Assembly (NCBI GenBank): GCA_009739505.2
Contig: CM019176.2
Span: forward strand, 7,527,739-7,591,738
Reading direction: 5' to 3'
DNA length: 64,000 bases
DNA from: Apolygus lucorum
Lineage: Eukaryota; Arthropoda; Insecta; Hemiptera; Miridae
This document shows positions 1 through 9,846 of the stretch, in pieces. The notes beneath the pieces are model-generated. The model was given only the letters and a program-made list of their open reading frames with translations. It was not told the DNA's origin and made no database searches. Each line of letters starts with the position of its first letter. Position 1 is the first letter of the stretch. A program made the position numbers and the translations under genes.

Positions 1-267
1 TGCATGGGGCTCATCAAAACTTCAATTTCCAAGTACCCACCAATTGAATGGGCGAAATGGAGGTTTCGGAAGTTACAAGGAAGGTACCACCAGAGTCATA
101 GCTCTAGAATCAAATTCCAAACCCAAAAATATGAACACCTGTGAAGGTTGAAACCTACTCTTTTGTTCATTAATGACAAAACCCAATGACTGGAAGAACG
201 TTACCACCTCAGTCACTGCCTGAGTACACGATTGCAAAGATGTCCCCAGGACCAGCGAGTTTTCCAG
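1..267. other. Unassigned sequence, no gene seen
   Basis: No convincing reading frame, RNA gene or repeat boundary was found. The family H repeat begins at the right edge. Confidence 0.5.
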
Positions 268-346
268 ATAATGAGGAATTTCACCATGTCGGAATTTCCT
301 ATTTTTGACCCCAAAATCGGATTCAGCACCTCGAAAAACCTCCTAA
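268..346 (+). repeat. Family H repeat, left part of split copy
   Basis: This block matches the start of the repeat at 38208-38803 almost base for base. In that second copy the match continues directly into the sequence found here at 1496-1985, so the two parts were once contiguous and were separated by the element at 347-1495. The only open frames in the family are short and lie on the reverse strand. The class of the repeat is unknown. Confidence 0.7.
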
Positions 347-1495
347 GGCCCACTTTCACCAAAAGTTGTTCTAAACTTGCTTAGCTAAATGCGTTAATAG
401 TTAATCTGAAGGAATAAACCCGGCAAGATGGCGAGCGTCTTTCACCAACCCAAATCATCGTTAAACTTCGTTTAAGATAATCGAGTTTGTTTAAACTTGA
501 AATGTCGAGCAGATCGAATGAAAGTTGGACATTATGACGCATTTGGGGCAATAGAAACGTTGAATAACAACCACTCCTGCGCTTGCTATCAGCAGATTAC
601 CGCCTTGTGCATCTTTATCAGTGACAGTTTTTCGAATTCCTTGTTCTGTTTATTTTCTGATTCCTGTGGTTTGTTTCGAGTTTTCCAGTTCCCTTCATTT
701 TACTTTGCTGAATATTTTCATCACCTACCTATTGAGTTATTACACATCATCACTTTGAGCCACAACGAGCGCAATAACTCCAGTATTTCTCCAGACTCAA
801 GTGCCTTCCTTCATGAATCCTAGTGAAACACAGTGGCCGCCGCCTTGTTCTGAACGGTAGGAATTTACTTCGATAATTTGAATGATTACCGATGGATGTA
901 AACTCGAAGATGAGGGCCCCTGATTTCACCTCAATAGAAATTTATTTTGGTAGAACTGGTCTTATTGTATAATCGTCATTTTGTATAATTCGTCCGAATA
1001 GTAACAACCAAGGAATGTAGGTTGCACTATTATGTTATTGAAAAAACCATTATTCATTTTAAATTAACGTGTTGAACTTATTTGTATGACGGGAACTCGA
1101 GGCGAGTGTCAATCTAGTCGAGCACTTGGACGACTCGGAGCTTGGAAAGGCGGAAACTCTGTAACGTACATCACCTCGGAATGTGGAATCCGATCCAGGA
1201 TTCGACTCGGACGTTGTCGTCATCGTCAGACGAGTCAAAAATAATTCGAAGTGCAAAGATAATTCGCAATTTCATTTCGAAAACAATCACAAATCAATGC
1301 GCGGCCATATTGAATTGGTAGTTAAACGAGGTTTCCTAGTTTATTCAGCCGATTTTCGACCGTTTAAACTCGAACCCCCCAAGATGGAGTTTAAACTCGT
1401 AAATCGCTCTGGTGAAAGACGATTTTTACTAAACGTCGATTATCTCTCGCACCGTTTGGTTTAAACTCGTTTCGAATGTTTGGTGAAAGTGGGCC
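347..1495. mobile_element. PIF/Harbinger-like non-autonomous DNA element
   Basis: The element is 1149 bp. It begins GGCCCACTTTCACCAAA and ends in the inverse of the same sequence, and is flanked by the 3-bp direct repeat TAA (344-346 and 1496-1498). A TWA duplication with GG-starting inverted repeats is the PIF/Harbinger hallmark. Subterminal regions repeat GTTTAAACTCG-like and TCTTTCACCA motifs in both orientations. The internal open frames are short and resemble no transposase, so it must have moved in trans. The paralogous repeat at 38208-38803 supplies a near-perfect empty site. Confidence 0.75.
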
Positions 1496-1985
1496 TAAGG
1501 CAAACTTTCAGCCCGAACTTCCTAATTTACGAATAAACAAAACAGTGTAGAAAATACGAATGTTTAAAAAACCGGGGAAATGACGTCATCCTGGAATAGT
1601 TCATTTATGGCCGCTTGAAGCACTGAGATCGAGAAAAATAGTCCCCAGATGCAAAATTTCACGAAACAGTAAAGTTCGAAATCGAAAAACTGAAGAAAAA
1701 AATAGAAAAAGCAAGATGGGGAAAATTAGGTTTCCCCTGTTTTTGTTTGATAACTTTTCTCTTAGAAAACACGATTTCGTCGTCCCAATGGGCAACACTG
1801 GGAGGAGACGGCGATCCGAACAGCCCAATCAGCGAGCGTTCCTGCTTCACGTCTGTTTTCCCGGTTAGTTTTGAAATCAAAAATTTTGATTGTCTCCCAA
1901 AAATAACAGGAGACCTATTTTCCGAAATCAGCCCGATTTTCATCTATTCCACACCATTAACTATTCAGGAAAAATGCAAACTCAG
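1496..1985 (+). repeat. Family H repeat, right part of split copy
   Basis: Continues the repeat begun at 268-346 and matches 38325-38803. It contains a reverse-strand frame of about 95 codons with a counterpart of similar length in the other copy. The frame is low in complexity and resembles no known protein, so it is treated as repeat sequence rather than a gene. Confidence 0.65.
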
Positions 1986-3067
1986 CAAGTCCAGAGCCAT
2001 TTCAAGATAATTCATCAGTCTGTGGAACTGGACCGGTAAGGGTCGAGTTTTTGTCACTGTGTGGAACCGTTCCAACCTGATACTCGGTTCCACAGTCCCG
2101 GTACAGCTGTACCGACACACCTCTACAGAAGACTGTAGATGCACAGTATGTCAGTTTGCAAAAGCAGTGTGCGGTGGCAATCTCCGCATTGGGGATGGGT
2201 CTTACAAAAGTGATTGACCAAGGAGCAGAGGGGGATGCGTCTTGGGCCCCGAGCTACCAGCACCTATGTACTTAATGGTCCACCTATGTGACCTTAATGG
2301 TCACCTATATGACTATGGAAATGGTCCACCAAAATTTTGAATGGATTCGGGCCTACAGAAGTAAGAAACAAAATGGAGCGAGTTCGGTCATCAATGCTCC
2401 CTGTCAACGCCACTCTACTGTCCACCGATGAAAAGAATGAACGCTAGGCCCGACAGGGAGTTAGGTATCAACGTAGAACTACACCCTTTTCCACAAATAT
2501 ACGTTCACAGGTTATGTTCAGTCACTTCTGTCCAATGATACCTGGGCAAGAAAAATACATTAAGAATTCGCGATAGGGAAAGAAAAATCGTCGTAATTAC
2601 GTAATAAAATAACTCATCTTGCCAGCAAATTTGTCAGGAGGGACCACCGTTTGTTGGTCTATGTTATTTTCTTCCAAATGATCATAGATACTTCATTCTT
2701 ATGGGTATTAAGTAATCGAATCTTAATTATTAATCATACGGAAGATTAATGTCGAATTGGCACAGTTACATAAAATGTCGATATATTTCACGAACGATGT
2801 TTTTAATAATTTCCTATTGACGTTTTATAGGTACCTACGTTTTATTTCTTTTTTTATTTATTTTGATTTATTTATTGATTATTATTACTATTATTTTTTG
2901 GTTGAAGTGCTTAGTTATCGAAATATCTTACTTATATCCTAATTTTCAGGTAGTAACTTCAAGGTTACAATATGCAAGTCATTTCTTCCATTTTCTTGAA
3001 ATTCTGAGATGAGTGGATTCACTAAATTACGGCTTCTATGACAATGATTACAATGACCTTGTGTAGA
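1986..3067. other. Unassigned sequence with short hairpins
   Basis: No gene was recognised. At about 2010-2110 the phrase TGTGGAAC recurs in both orientations and can form small hairpins. At about 2262-2335 an imperfect tandem of ACCTATGTGAC/TTAATGGTC units occurs. The rest is AT-rich. Confidence 0.45.
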
Positions 3068-3510
3068 ACGTTGCAAATCATTACACAAAGATTTATTATT
3101 TTTCTGTCGAGATCAATCACTTTCAAAGAACACTTTTATTAATACCTACCAACCATCGGTACTACCTACCACTACCCAAAAATCATTATTCGCTTCACAA
3201 TCAAGTTGCAAATTTCAACGGAGATTCACACTCTGTGGTGGTCCACACTCACGATACTGATTTATCGCTATCATTCATCGATCGCTCGTAGGGAGCGAAC
3301 GGTTTGTCCTTCAGAGCTCTTGGCATGGGTAGTCTCAGAAATTCAATACCTACTGTTTTGAATTTATGAAAATAACAACGTGGTTTTAGGCGCTTTGAAA
3401 ATGTCAGCGATTATTTTTCAACCCTTAGTTGACTGACATCAACAAAAAGCTTCGGAGCACAACTAGACCCCAAATGGTGCTCATATACCAAATTTCAGAT
3501 GTAGGTTTGG
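3068..3510 (+). repeat. Family F repeat, diverged 5' part
   Basis: Starts with a form of the family terminus (AACGTTGCAAATCATTACAC, then TTTATTATTTTTCTG). It continues through the family landmarks: a GATTCACACTC block, the CGAACGGTTTGTCC block, and the phrase around CACAACTAGACCCCAAATGG. It is diverged and lacks the 3' half. A 16-17-bp perfect hairpin (TTCATATTCACATAAT and its inverse) lies just beyond, at about 3627-3692. Confidence 0.6.
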
Positions 3511-3904
3511 CATACAAAGTTCTTCAAAATAACATTTCGATTTTTGGAGAATTTGTAAGACTTTTTGCCACTTATTGCCGATTTTGTTGATTTTTAAAAA
3601 AATCTACCGGTACCTACGTTTAGTTTTTCATATTCACATAATTATGAAAAATCATCATTAAATGATGATCATCATTATGTGAATATGAAATTATGAGAAT
3701 ATCTAACAAATTTTGTTAGATACTGGGGTCTGAAAAAATCATTAACTATGTTAACTGGTTAGGTAGATAGGTATGTATTTCCCAATTTTATAATGTTATA
3801 CATGGTGTACACAAATAAAAACAAATACGACACATACCCAAGACACAACGACTATCTTAAATTGATGGAAAAACAATACCTTTATATCAAAATTTGTTGA
3901 GTTA

Positions 3905-4290
3905 GGGCGCTTTCATTATTTTCAAAATTTATTTTTCAACCCTTAGAAGTGACCTACATCAACCAAAATCTTCGGGGCACAACTAGACCCCAAATGGAGC
4001 CTACATACCAAATTTCATCAAAATCGGTCAATGCTAAGTGGCAAAAGTGCCGCGTACGGCGGACGGACGGCCAAATTTTTATTAGATTTTTGGATTCTAC
4101 GTACCTTGAAACGTAAACCAACAAATTTTGAGGGGTGTTAAAAAAATGTTTTTCTGGGTCGATTCCAAAAGTTCATTGAAAATTATAAACCAAAAGTTGG
4201 GTATTGCATTGGCCTCAAATTTCTAGAAAAATATTTTCGAAACGTTTCTCTATAGAAATCCGTTTAAGGGCATTTCAAACGATTCCTTGA
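3905..4290 (+). repeat. Family F repeat, 3' part
   Basis: Contains the family phrases CACAACTAGACCCCAAATGG, AAAATCGGTC, the GTGCCGCGTACGGCGGAC palindrome and TACGTACCTTGAAACGTAAA. It ends near the ATTGAAAATTATAAACCAAAA terminus. The 5' part is missing. Confidence 0.6.
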
Positions 4291-4309
4291 TTTTACCATT
4301 TTTAAAACA

Positions 4310-5582
4310 AAACGCTGCAAATCATTGCTCAAAGGTTTATTATTTTCTGTATAGATCATCCTTCTGTATAGATCACTGGTTCTCCATCAATAGCACCTAC
4401 CACCATCTGTATTCTCCCTTGACCTTCCCTCTCAAATTTCAGCTCCTGCGTTCAATAGGATTGAAAATGGCTTCGGAGCTCACTCAGCTGATCAGTGATC
4501 AGAAGAGTGAAGAAGATCTCCTCGAATGCTGGAGACGCCTGGAAGAGCACTTCCATTCAATAGGATTGAAAATGGCTTTCGAGCTCACTCAGCTGATCAG
4601 TGATGTGAGGAGTGAAGAAGATCTCCTCGAATGCTGGAGACGCCTGGAAGAGCACCTCCATTCAATAGGATTGAAAATGGCTTTGGAGCTCACTCAGCTG
4701 ATCAGTGATGTGAGGAGTGAAGAATATCTCCTCGAATGCTGGAGACGCCTGGAAGAGCACTTCCATTCAATAGCATTGAAAATGGCTTCGGAGCTCACTC
4801 AGCTGATCAGTGAGCAATGATTTGCAGCGTTTTTTACCTACAAACATTGTTTTACCTACCAATTGTTTTTACCTACCACGCCTACCTATTGGTAGGTACT
4901 ACCTACCACACTATAATGGCTTCACACCTTCACAATCAAGTTTATTAGAAAGAACTAAACGCTTCACACTCGATTCGAAAAATAGAAAGCTTGATATGGA
5001 AATTTGATTACTGGTTACGCAGAAGGCAAAACTGTATACAAATCGAAGAAATGTACAGCGATCGCATTTTAGTCAGATAAAATTTGAACGGCGATTAGAC
5101 CTCTTTTGCGATTCACACTCATGATTCTGTTTTATCGAAGGAAAACCTTCAAATACTCGTAGGGACCGAACGGTTTGTCCTACAGAGCTCCGGGTGGTCT
5201 CAAAAATTTTTAAAAATTCTGTACTATTTAAAATTGGTGAAAAAACGATACCTTTATTTCGAGAGTTTTCGAGCTAGGGCACTCTTGAAAATTTCCACCC
5301 TTAATTTTCACCCCTTAGAAGTGACCTACATCAACCAAAAGCTTCGCGGCACAACTAGACCCCAAATGGAGCCCATATACCAAATTTGAACCAAATCGGT
5401 CCAGTGTTGCTAAGAAAAGTGCCGCGTACGGCGGACGGCGGACGGACGGAAATTTTTTTATTCGATTTTCGGATTCTACGTACCTTGAAACGTAAAACAT
5501 CAAATTTTGAGGGGGGGTTAAAATTTTTTTTTTCTTGCTCGATTCCAAAGGCTTATTATTGAAAATAATAAACCAAAAATTG
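4310..5582 (+). repeat. Family F repeat carrying an expanded insert
   Basis: A long member of family F. It starts AAAACGCTGCAAATCATTGC and ends GAAAATAATAAACCAAAA. The first 526 bp (4310-4835) form a separable module bounded by an inverted repeat of about 20 bp (AAACGCTGCAAATCATTGC and its inverse at 4812-4835). The module carries the 105-bp tandem array described separately. The rest holds the normal family landmarks, including the CGCGTACGGCGGACGGAC block at about 5422-5450. Confidence 0.65.
4451..4815 (+). repeat. 105-bp tandem repeat, about 3.5 units, open frame
   Basis: Units start at 4451, 4556, 4661 and 4766, exactly 105 bp apart, so every unit is read in the same frame. Each encodes 35 residues with the core MA-ELTQLISD...SEEDLLECWRRLEEH. 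The pattern of L, I, W, E and R suggests amphipathic helices. The frame from ATG 4467 runs 118 codons to a stop at 4820. The first two internal units differ mostly by amino-acid-conserving changes. I do not recognise the protein. A shortened derivative with one partial unit sits at 42941-43176. It may be a captured host exon, but that is inference. Confidence 0.6.
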
Positions 5583-6060
5583 ATGAAATTTCAAAAATTT
5601 GCTTACAAAATCGCTAAAAATAGCCATAAAGATTAAATATTTTAAATGAAAGAAAATTTCTGTGTAGAGAAAGTTTCTTGGCCATAAATTGAATAGGTAA
5701 TGGAGAATTTGCGTCAATTTTAGATTCTGGAATTTCAAGTCAAATCCTATAATAGGGCCCTAGAATAACGTTTAACACTAGGAATAACCAAGGGGAAAAA
5801 ATTGCCGTAGGAGAAAATGCCTAAACAAGTGAAGCCTCTGTTACAAAACACCGCGAAAATCGAGGAATATTGTTGACGTCATACGAAAAAAAAAGACGCG
5901 AAAACAACTCCGACAACAGACAGAGTTCTAGCACCGCCACACAAAACGATCCAGTAAAATGGCTACTCGAATAATGTGATTCAAATCTTGAAACTAAATA
6001 AGAGAAGATGAAGACTAATAATGCTTGATAAACTAGTAGGTAGATTCGTATTGTAAAAAG
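5583..6060. other. Unassigned sequence, no gene seen
   Basis: AT-rich sequence with only short frames. No repeat boundary or RNA gene was recognised. Confidence 0.45.
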
Positions 6061-6379
6061 GTGAGTAATATTGTTTCTTTTGGTCACTTTTGTGTCTGGG
6101 TTCTTCCTGCCAGTTCACGGCGCACTCTTGTGCGTACTACTTGTAAGCTAAAAGTTCGTGTATGTTCCGCTTCTGTGGTAAGCGCCACAGAACCTCCTTT
6201 GAGTCAGATTGGTAGAATATCCGTTACGTTTCAAACATGGCTGCCTCTTACACATTGCCACCACATTTAAAATTTCCATCTTCCTTAAATTCTCTAAATT
6301 TTTTGGATGCGTTTTCGAGCTGCTCACTATGGTTTTATTCCATAAAAATAAACCCTCATTCGAAAAAAAAAAAAAAAAA
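6061..6379 (+). pseudogene. Possible processed retrocopy with poly(A) tail
   Basis: AATAAA occurs about ten bases before an uninterrupted run of A at about 6363-6379, the layout of a reverse-transcribed polyadenylated RNA. An ATG in good context (AACATGG, 6237) opens about 40 codons that run into the tail. I do not recognise the product. The 5' boundary and target duplication were not found, so this could also be a SINE or LINE 3' end. Confidence 0.35.
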
Positions 6380-6521
6380 ATGTGAGGCAAATTCCCCATT
6401 GTAAATTAAAGTACGCAAAAAAGTTCTCAAAACATTGAAAATTGTGATTAAAAATTGCTTAAAAATGTCTTATATAATACAAAAAATCTCAAAATTCATG
6501 ATGAGTGGATAAGTTCGTCGG

Positions 6522-6934
6522 ATGCTCTTCCAATATGCGCCCCCCCCCCCCCCCCCCCCCCGAGCAACTGCGCCTCCTCGTCGTTTTCATTGTTAGTGAT
6601 CAAAGAACACTGAAATCGAGTGTTCGTGGTTGGATGCCAAAAATAAGATTTGGAAGACCATGCGAGGAACATCCCCTGCACTGTTTCAATCTCACCTCGA
6701 CCATTATTGCTGGAAGTTGGCCCACCGTAATGAAGACCTGTTCGAAGCATTTTTGAGAGACATGAAAGACGTGTACAGGGCATGAGTGCACTGCATCATC
6801 TTGCAGGATTCAATGTCCAAAATCATTTTACAGGTACGTTTATCAAGAGTAGTAACGTATTATTGGTTGCTAATGATAGGGAGGCGCATATTGGAACAGA
6901 AGCGTGATAGGGGGGCGCATATTGGAAGAGCACC
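6522..6934 (+). mobile_element. Merlin-type DNA transposon relic
   Basis: Bounded by inverted repeats reading TGCTCTTCCAATATGCGCC on the left and its inverse on the right. The 9-bp direct repeat GTTCGTCGG flanks it (6513-6521 and 6935-6943). Duplications of 8-9 bp fit Merlin (IS1016/IS1595-like) elements. The left end contains a run of about 20 C. The right end has a partial second copy of the terminus (from 6881). At about 413 bp it keeps only the end of a transposase gene. Confidence 0.65.
6606..6785 (+). pseudogene. Merlin-like transposase C-terminal remnant
   Basis: An open frame of 59 codons ending in TGA. It contains NTEIECSW, which matches the region around the catalytic Glu of IS1595/Merlin DDE transposases (family pattern T-x-x-I-E-x-x-W). 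It is followed by K-x-x-RGTSPALFQSHLDHYCW and EDLFEAFLRDM, typical of the family's C-terminus. The two upstream catalytic Asp regions are absent, so it cannot be active. The inverted repeats and duplication around it support the assignment. Confidence 0.6.
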
Positions 6935-6943
6935 GTTCGTCGG

Positions 6944-8170
6944 CTGTAAACAGGATTGTTTCACATTTTCAATGAAAATGGCTAAAAATTCAAAAGTTGT
7001 TTCTGGTCGTGCTGCACGACTTTGAATTTTCATTACAATATTTTTTCTCATCGATCATTTTCACATGAAGGTTTGGCAGACGAAGTTCTTCAAACTAATA
7101 TTTCGATTTTTGGTGATTTTTTAGACTTCTTGCCACTTTTATTGATTTTGCCGTCCACGTGCCGTGCGTGGCACTCCACCAATAATCATTCTTAATCTTC
7201 TTGATGTGGCCCACTTAGGATTTCCAGTCATATTTCACAGCTTCCATTGTACATTTCTGAAGGCTTTCAAGTGATAAATCACCACCCGTATTCCTTCCCT
7301 TTATGAATATCTCCATTTTCACCCAAGCCTATCTAGCGAAAAGTCAGGTAAAGGAAAGTCTTTGCAGACTTTCTATTATAGAAACTTTCTATTATTATTC
7401 CTGTATAATACAGGAAAATAAATCTTTGTATAATAATTTGCAGCGTTTTTACCATTGAAAAGTGAAAACAATGCTTCCGGTACCTTGGTAGGTTCGGGAG
7501 CAAAAGCAGCATCGAATGTGACCAACCTCTGCTCTCATTTTTCATCAACAGGTAGGTAGGTAACTGTTAACATATTTACTACCTATTTTAAAAACTGTTC
7601 AAGTACACAATTTGTAGCAAAATGTGGGTAGGTAGGAACCTAATTAATTTTAGCCAAATGAACTTTCATTTCTGAAAATTATCTACTAAATTAGGTAGTA
7701 CCTTTCATTTAAGAAAGTACGTAGTAATTACACTCATCTAATAACTACCCGAACGAATGTGTTGGTATTACGATGTAATGTTCTTGGCAACTATCCCGTT
7801 TGGCGTTGGGCTTGTAACCAGTAATCTGTGCCATAGTATACAGGGACCTAATAGAAAGATGAGCTAGCTGATGTCTACAGTGTTTCTCATCGTAGTGATT
7901 ATCCTAATAAAAACGACGTTGTCTTTTATGTGAATTGAATCGTATTGTCTCGCAACGATGGGCTAGTGGGCTAGAACTTGGAGCTTTTCGAAATGACACA
8001 CCGTGCACGTCTCATTTATGGAACAATCACCAAACCCCATGTAATTTCATAGTTGGCTAGTCTCGGGTCCCTGAAGTCCGATACCTTGGTTCCTGTTCAC
8101 TGCGAACCCTCTACCATCTAGGCCAAAATGTGGTCAGGATGACTCGAAGCTGCCGGATGACATACAATAG
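6944..8170. other. Unassigned sequence; one F-type terminus
   Basis: A family F terminus (AATAATTTGCAGCGTTTTTACC) lies at about 7431-7454. Otherwise there is no convincing gene. On the minus strand at about 7740-7860 a polypyrimidine-AG is followed by a short open stretch ending in a stop. It could be a decayed 3' exon of the lysozyme-like gene whose better exon lies at 18602-18799, but similarity is too thin to claim. Confidence 0.35.
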
Positions 8171-8174
8171 TATG

Positions 8175-9811
8175 TGTGATTATTGGGTTTCTAGTTAGAT
8201 TATATGAATTTAAACGTATTTTATTTATTCCTGACGACTAGTCACCAACGTACGGACGTGATTTTCGTCGTCGACAACAAATTTCTTATATTCGAATTGT
8301 TGATTGGATTTTCCTAATATGCGTGTTAGGAATGAAAACTACTGACAATCAAGAAGATTTACGTTATGAGATTACGAGAAGACTTTGGCTTCCAATGAAA
8401 AGTTACCAAATTTCATTACAAGAGATTGGGGTAGTGCGTAAGGCTAATTACTGGAATTATATTGGTGCGTGTGTTTGTAATTATATTTATAATAAATTGT
8501 TGTTATACGTTATATGTTGTTTATTCCCAAGCCTAGTTTCCTAGTTTGGTTATGATTATTATTTGCTGTGTGTACCTAGGGATCCAGGTAGGTAAGGGAC
8601 TCAGGGCAGAAGGCCCTTGGGTCACTGACTCTATCCTTTTCTGGTGAAATTCCTAGGCGGTCGCTGCCACCACCCTGGTCATAAAAGATCAGGGACTATT
8701 AACCCTTCTTACCTGCAAGTTACCTTGAGGGGAGCTGAAGGTAGATCTGTTGAAATAAGTACTCAAGTTTAAGAAACACGTAGGGTTTTTATTCAAGAAA
8801 TGAAAATATCTCACCGTGAAGCGGACTAGTTCTGTTACCCTCTGAAGGAGTTATTGCAATTACAAAATGGTACTTCAAGAGTTATTTTACTTCACCATAC
8901 AATGAAATGATATTATTATTATTGCTACGTCAGTTCGACAAAAATACTTGTTAATATGCACAATTCGTTTATACGACTCAACAATGACTCAACTTTGACT
9001 AATTCGAAGTTCACTTGACTTAGACCAAATAAGCGTGATTATTTGCTATACTTATGCTTATAAGTTTCAATACGATACAAAATATACAATTGTTTATGCG
9101 TTTTACAATGTTTTATGCGTTTGCTTTACTTTACGTTTACTTTACTTGCTTTACAGGGTGTTTATATGATTATGGGGGATTGTGCCAGATTTTGAGTGAA
9201 TAGTAAGCGCTTACTAGGAACTATGAGGGAATGGGCTCACCCTTGCCGAGCTTGGATCGTAGTATGATCTCCGTAGCAGGTTCGTATCCAGGGCCTCGTT
9301 TCTAGAAGGCTTGTATGTAGGGGGTGCCTGGAAGCGGGGCGTTCTTGCCTCGGTTCGGGGGTCATTCGGCGTACCAGAAGACCGTGTCGGCGAAAATGGA
9401 GAAGGCTGCAGAGTCCGGGAGATTGGGCCTTGGCTAACAATTAACTCGCGGATCACTGACTGGCGGGTAGACGGTTCGACTTTTACTTGAGTCACAGGGA
9501 GCACAAGATGGTTCTCAGTGCGTACTGTCTTCGTTACAGTTATGGGGGGGTGAGTTCACCAGCTAGGTTCGATTCACATTCGAGACGCGTGACTTGGAGA
9601 GACTGAGGCGCCGGTGGTGGGGGCACCCCTATTTAACCCCTCGGCCATCTTGGTCGACGATGGGGAGGAGGCGACGGTGGCGCTCGAAGTGTGGGTATGC
9701 GCTTGTGGCGGACAGCGGTCGTTGGTGAAGTTGTTGCTCACATGGAAGGTTACTATGGAATTACTCGATGACTGGTGCCTGATGGGCGTGGCTTATGGCT
9801 GGGCCATTACA
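8175..9811 (-). repeat. 3' LTR of element A
   Basis: Direct copy of 16818-18454 at an offset of exactly 8643 bp. Read on the minus strand it starts TGTAATGG and ends AATCACA. It contains a TATA-like box with initiator, then a polyadenylation signal (8788-8793) about 800 bp downstream. The transcribed repeat (R) is therefore unusually long and U3 short (about 200 bp). Confidence 0.95.
8788..8793 (-). terminator. Polyadenylation signal in 3' LTR of A
   Basis: AATAAA on the minus strand within GAATAAAAACCCTACGTGTT. The same phrase occurs in the LTRs of element B (50014-50019), although most LTR sequence has diverged. That conservation supports a functional 3'-processing signal. The 5' LTR carries the same signal at 17431-17436, so the element must avoid premature processing there. 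Confidence 0.6.
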
Positions 9812-9825
9812 TCCTCCTCTTCTCC
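9812..9825 (-). promoter_or_regulatory. Polypurine tract of element A
   Basis: Directly upstream of the 3' LTR the minus strand reads GGAGAAGAGGAGGA, an uninterrupted purine run ending at the LTR boundary. This is the expected position and composition for the plus-strand DNA primer. Element B has an equivalent tract at 51057-51073. Confidence 0.8.
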
Positions 9826-9846
9826 GCAGGCCGATGCCCTCATCGG

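Noticed and set aside
6505..6756. Plus-strand frame across the poly-C run reading as a proline stretch
   Set aside because: The proline run is the homopolymer. The true transposase remnant is in another frame (6606-6785).
7740..8060. Possible further lysozyme exons on the minus strand left of element A
   Set aside because: Acceptor-like TTCTATTAG and a short frame with CQ near the end recall a lysozyme C-terminus. The match is a few residues only, stops interrupt the middle part and no donor fits.
8323..8544. 73-codon plus-strand frame in both LTRs of A
   Set aside because: It lies inside the LTR on the strand opposite the element's genes and has no counterpart in element B.
9214..9504. 96-codon reverse frame inside the LTR of A, with a 110-codon counterpart at 50400-50732
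   Set aside because: The A frame starts with GTG and not ATG. Indels between A and B LTRs do not respect the frame, although short end phrases look alike. DNA-level conservation of the leader explains it.
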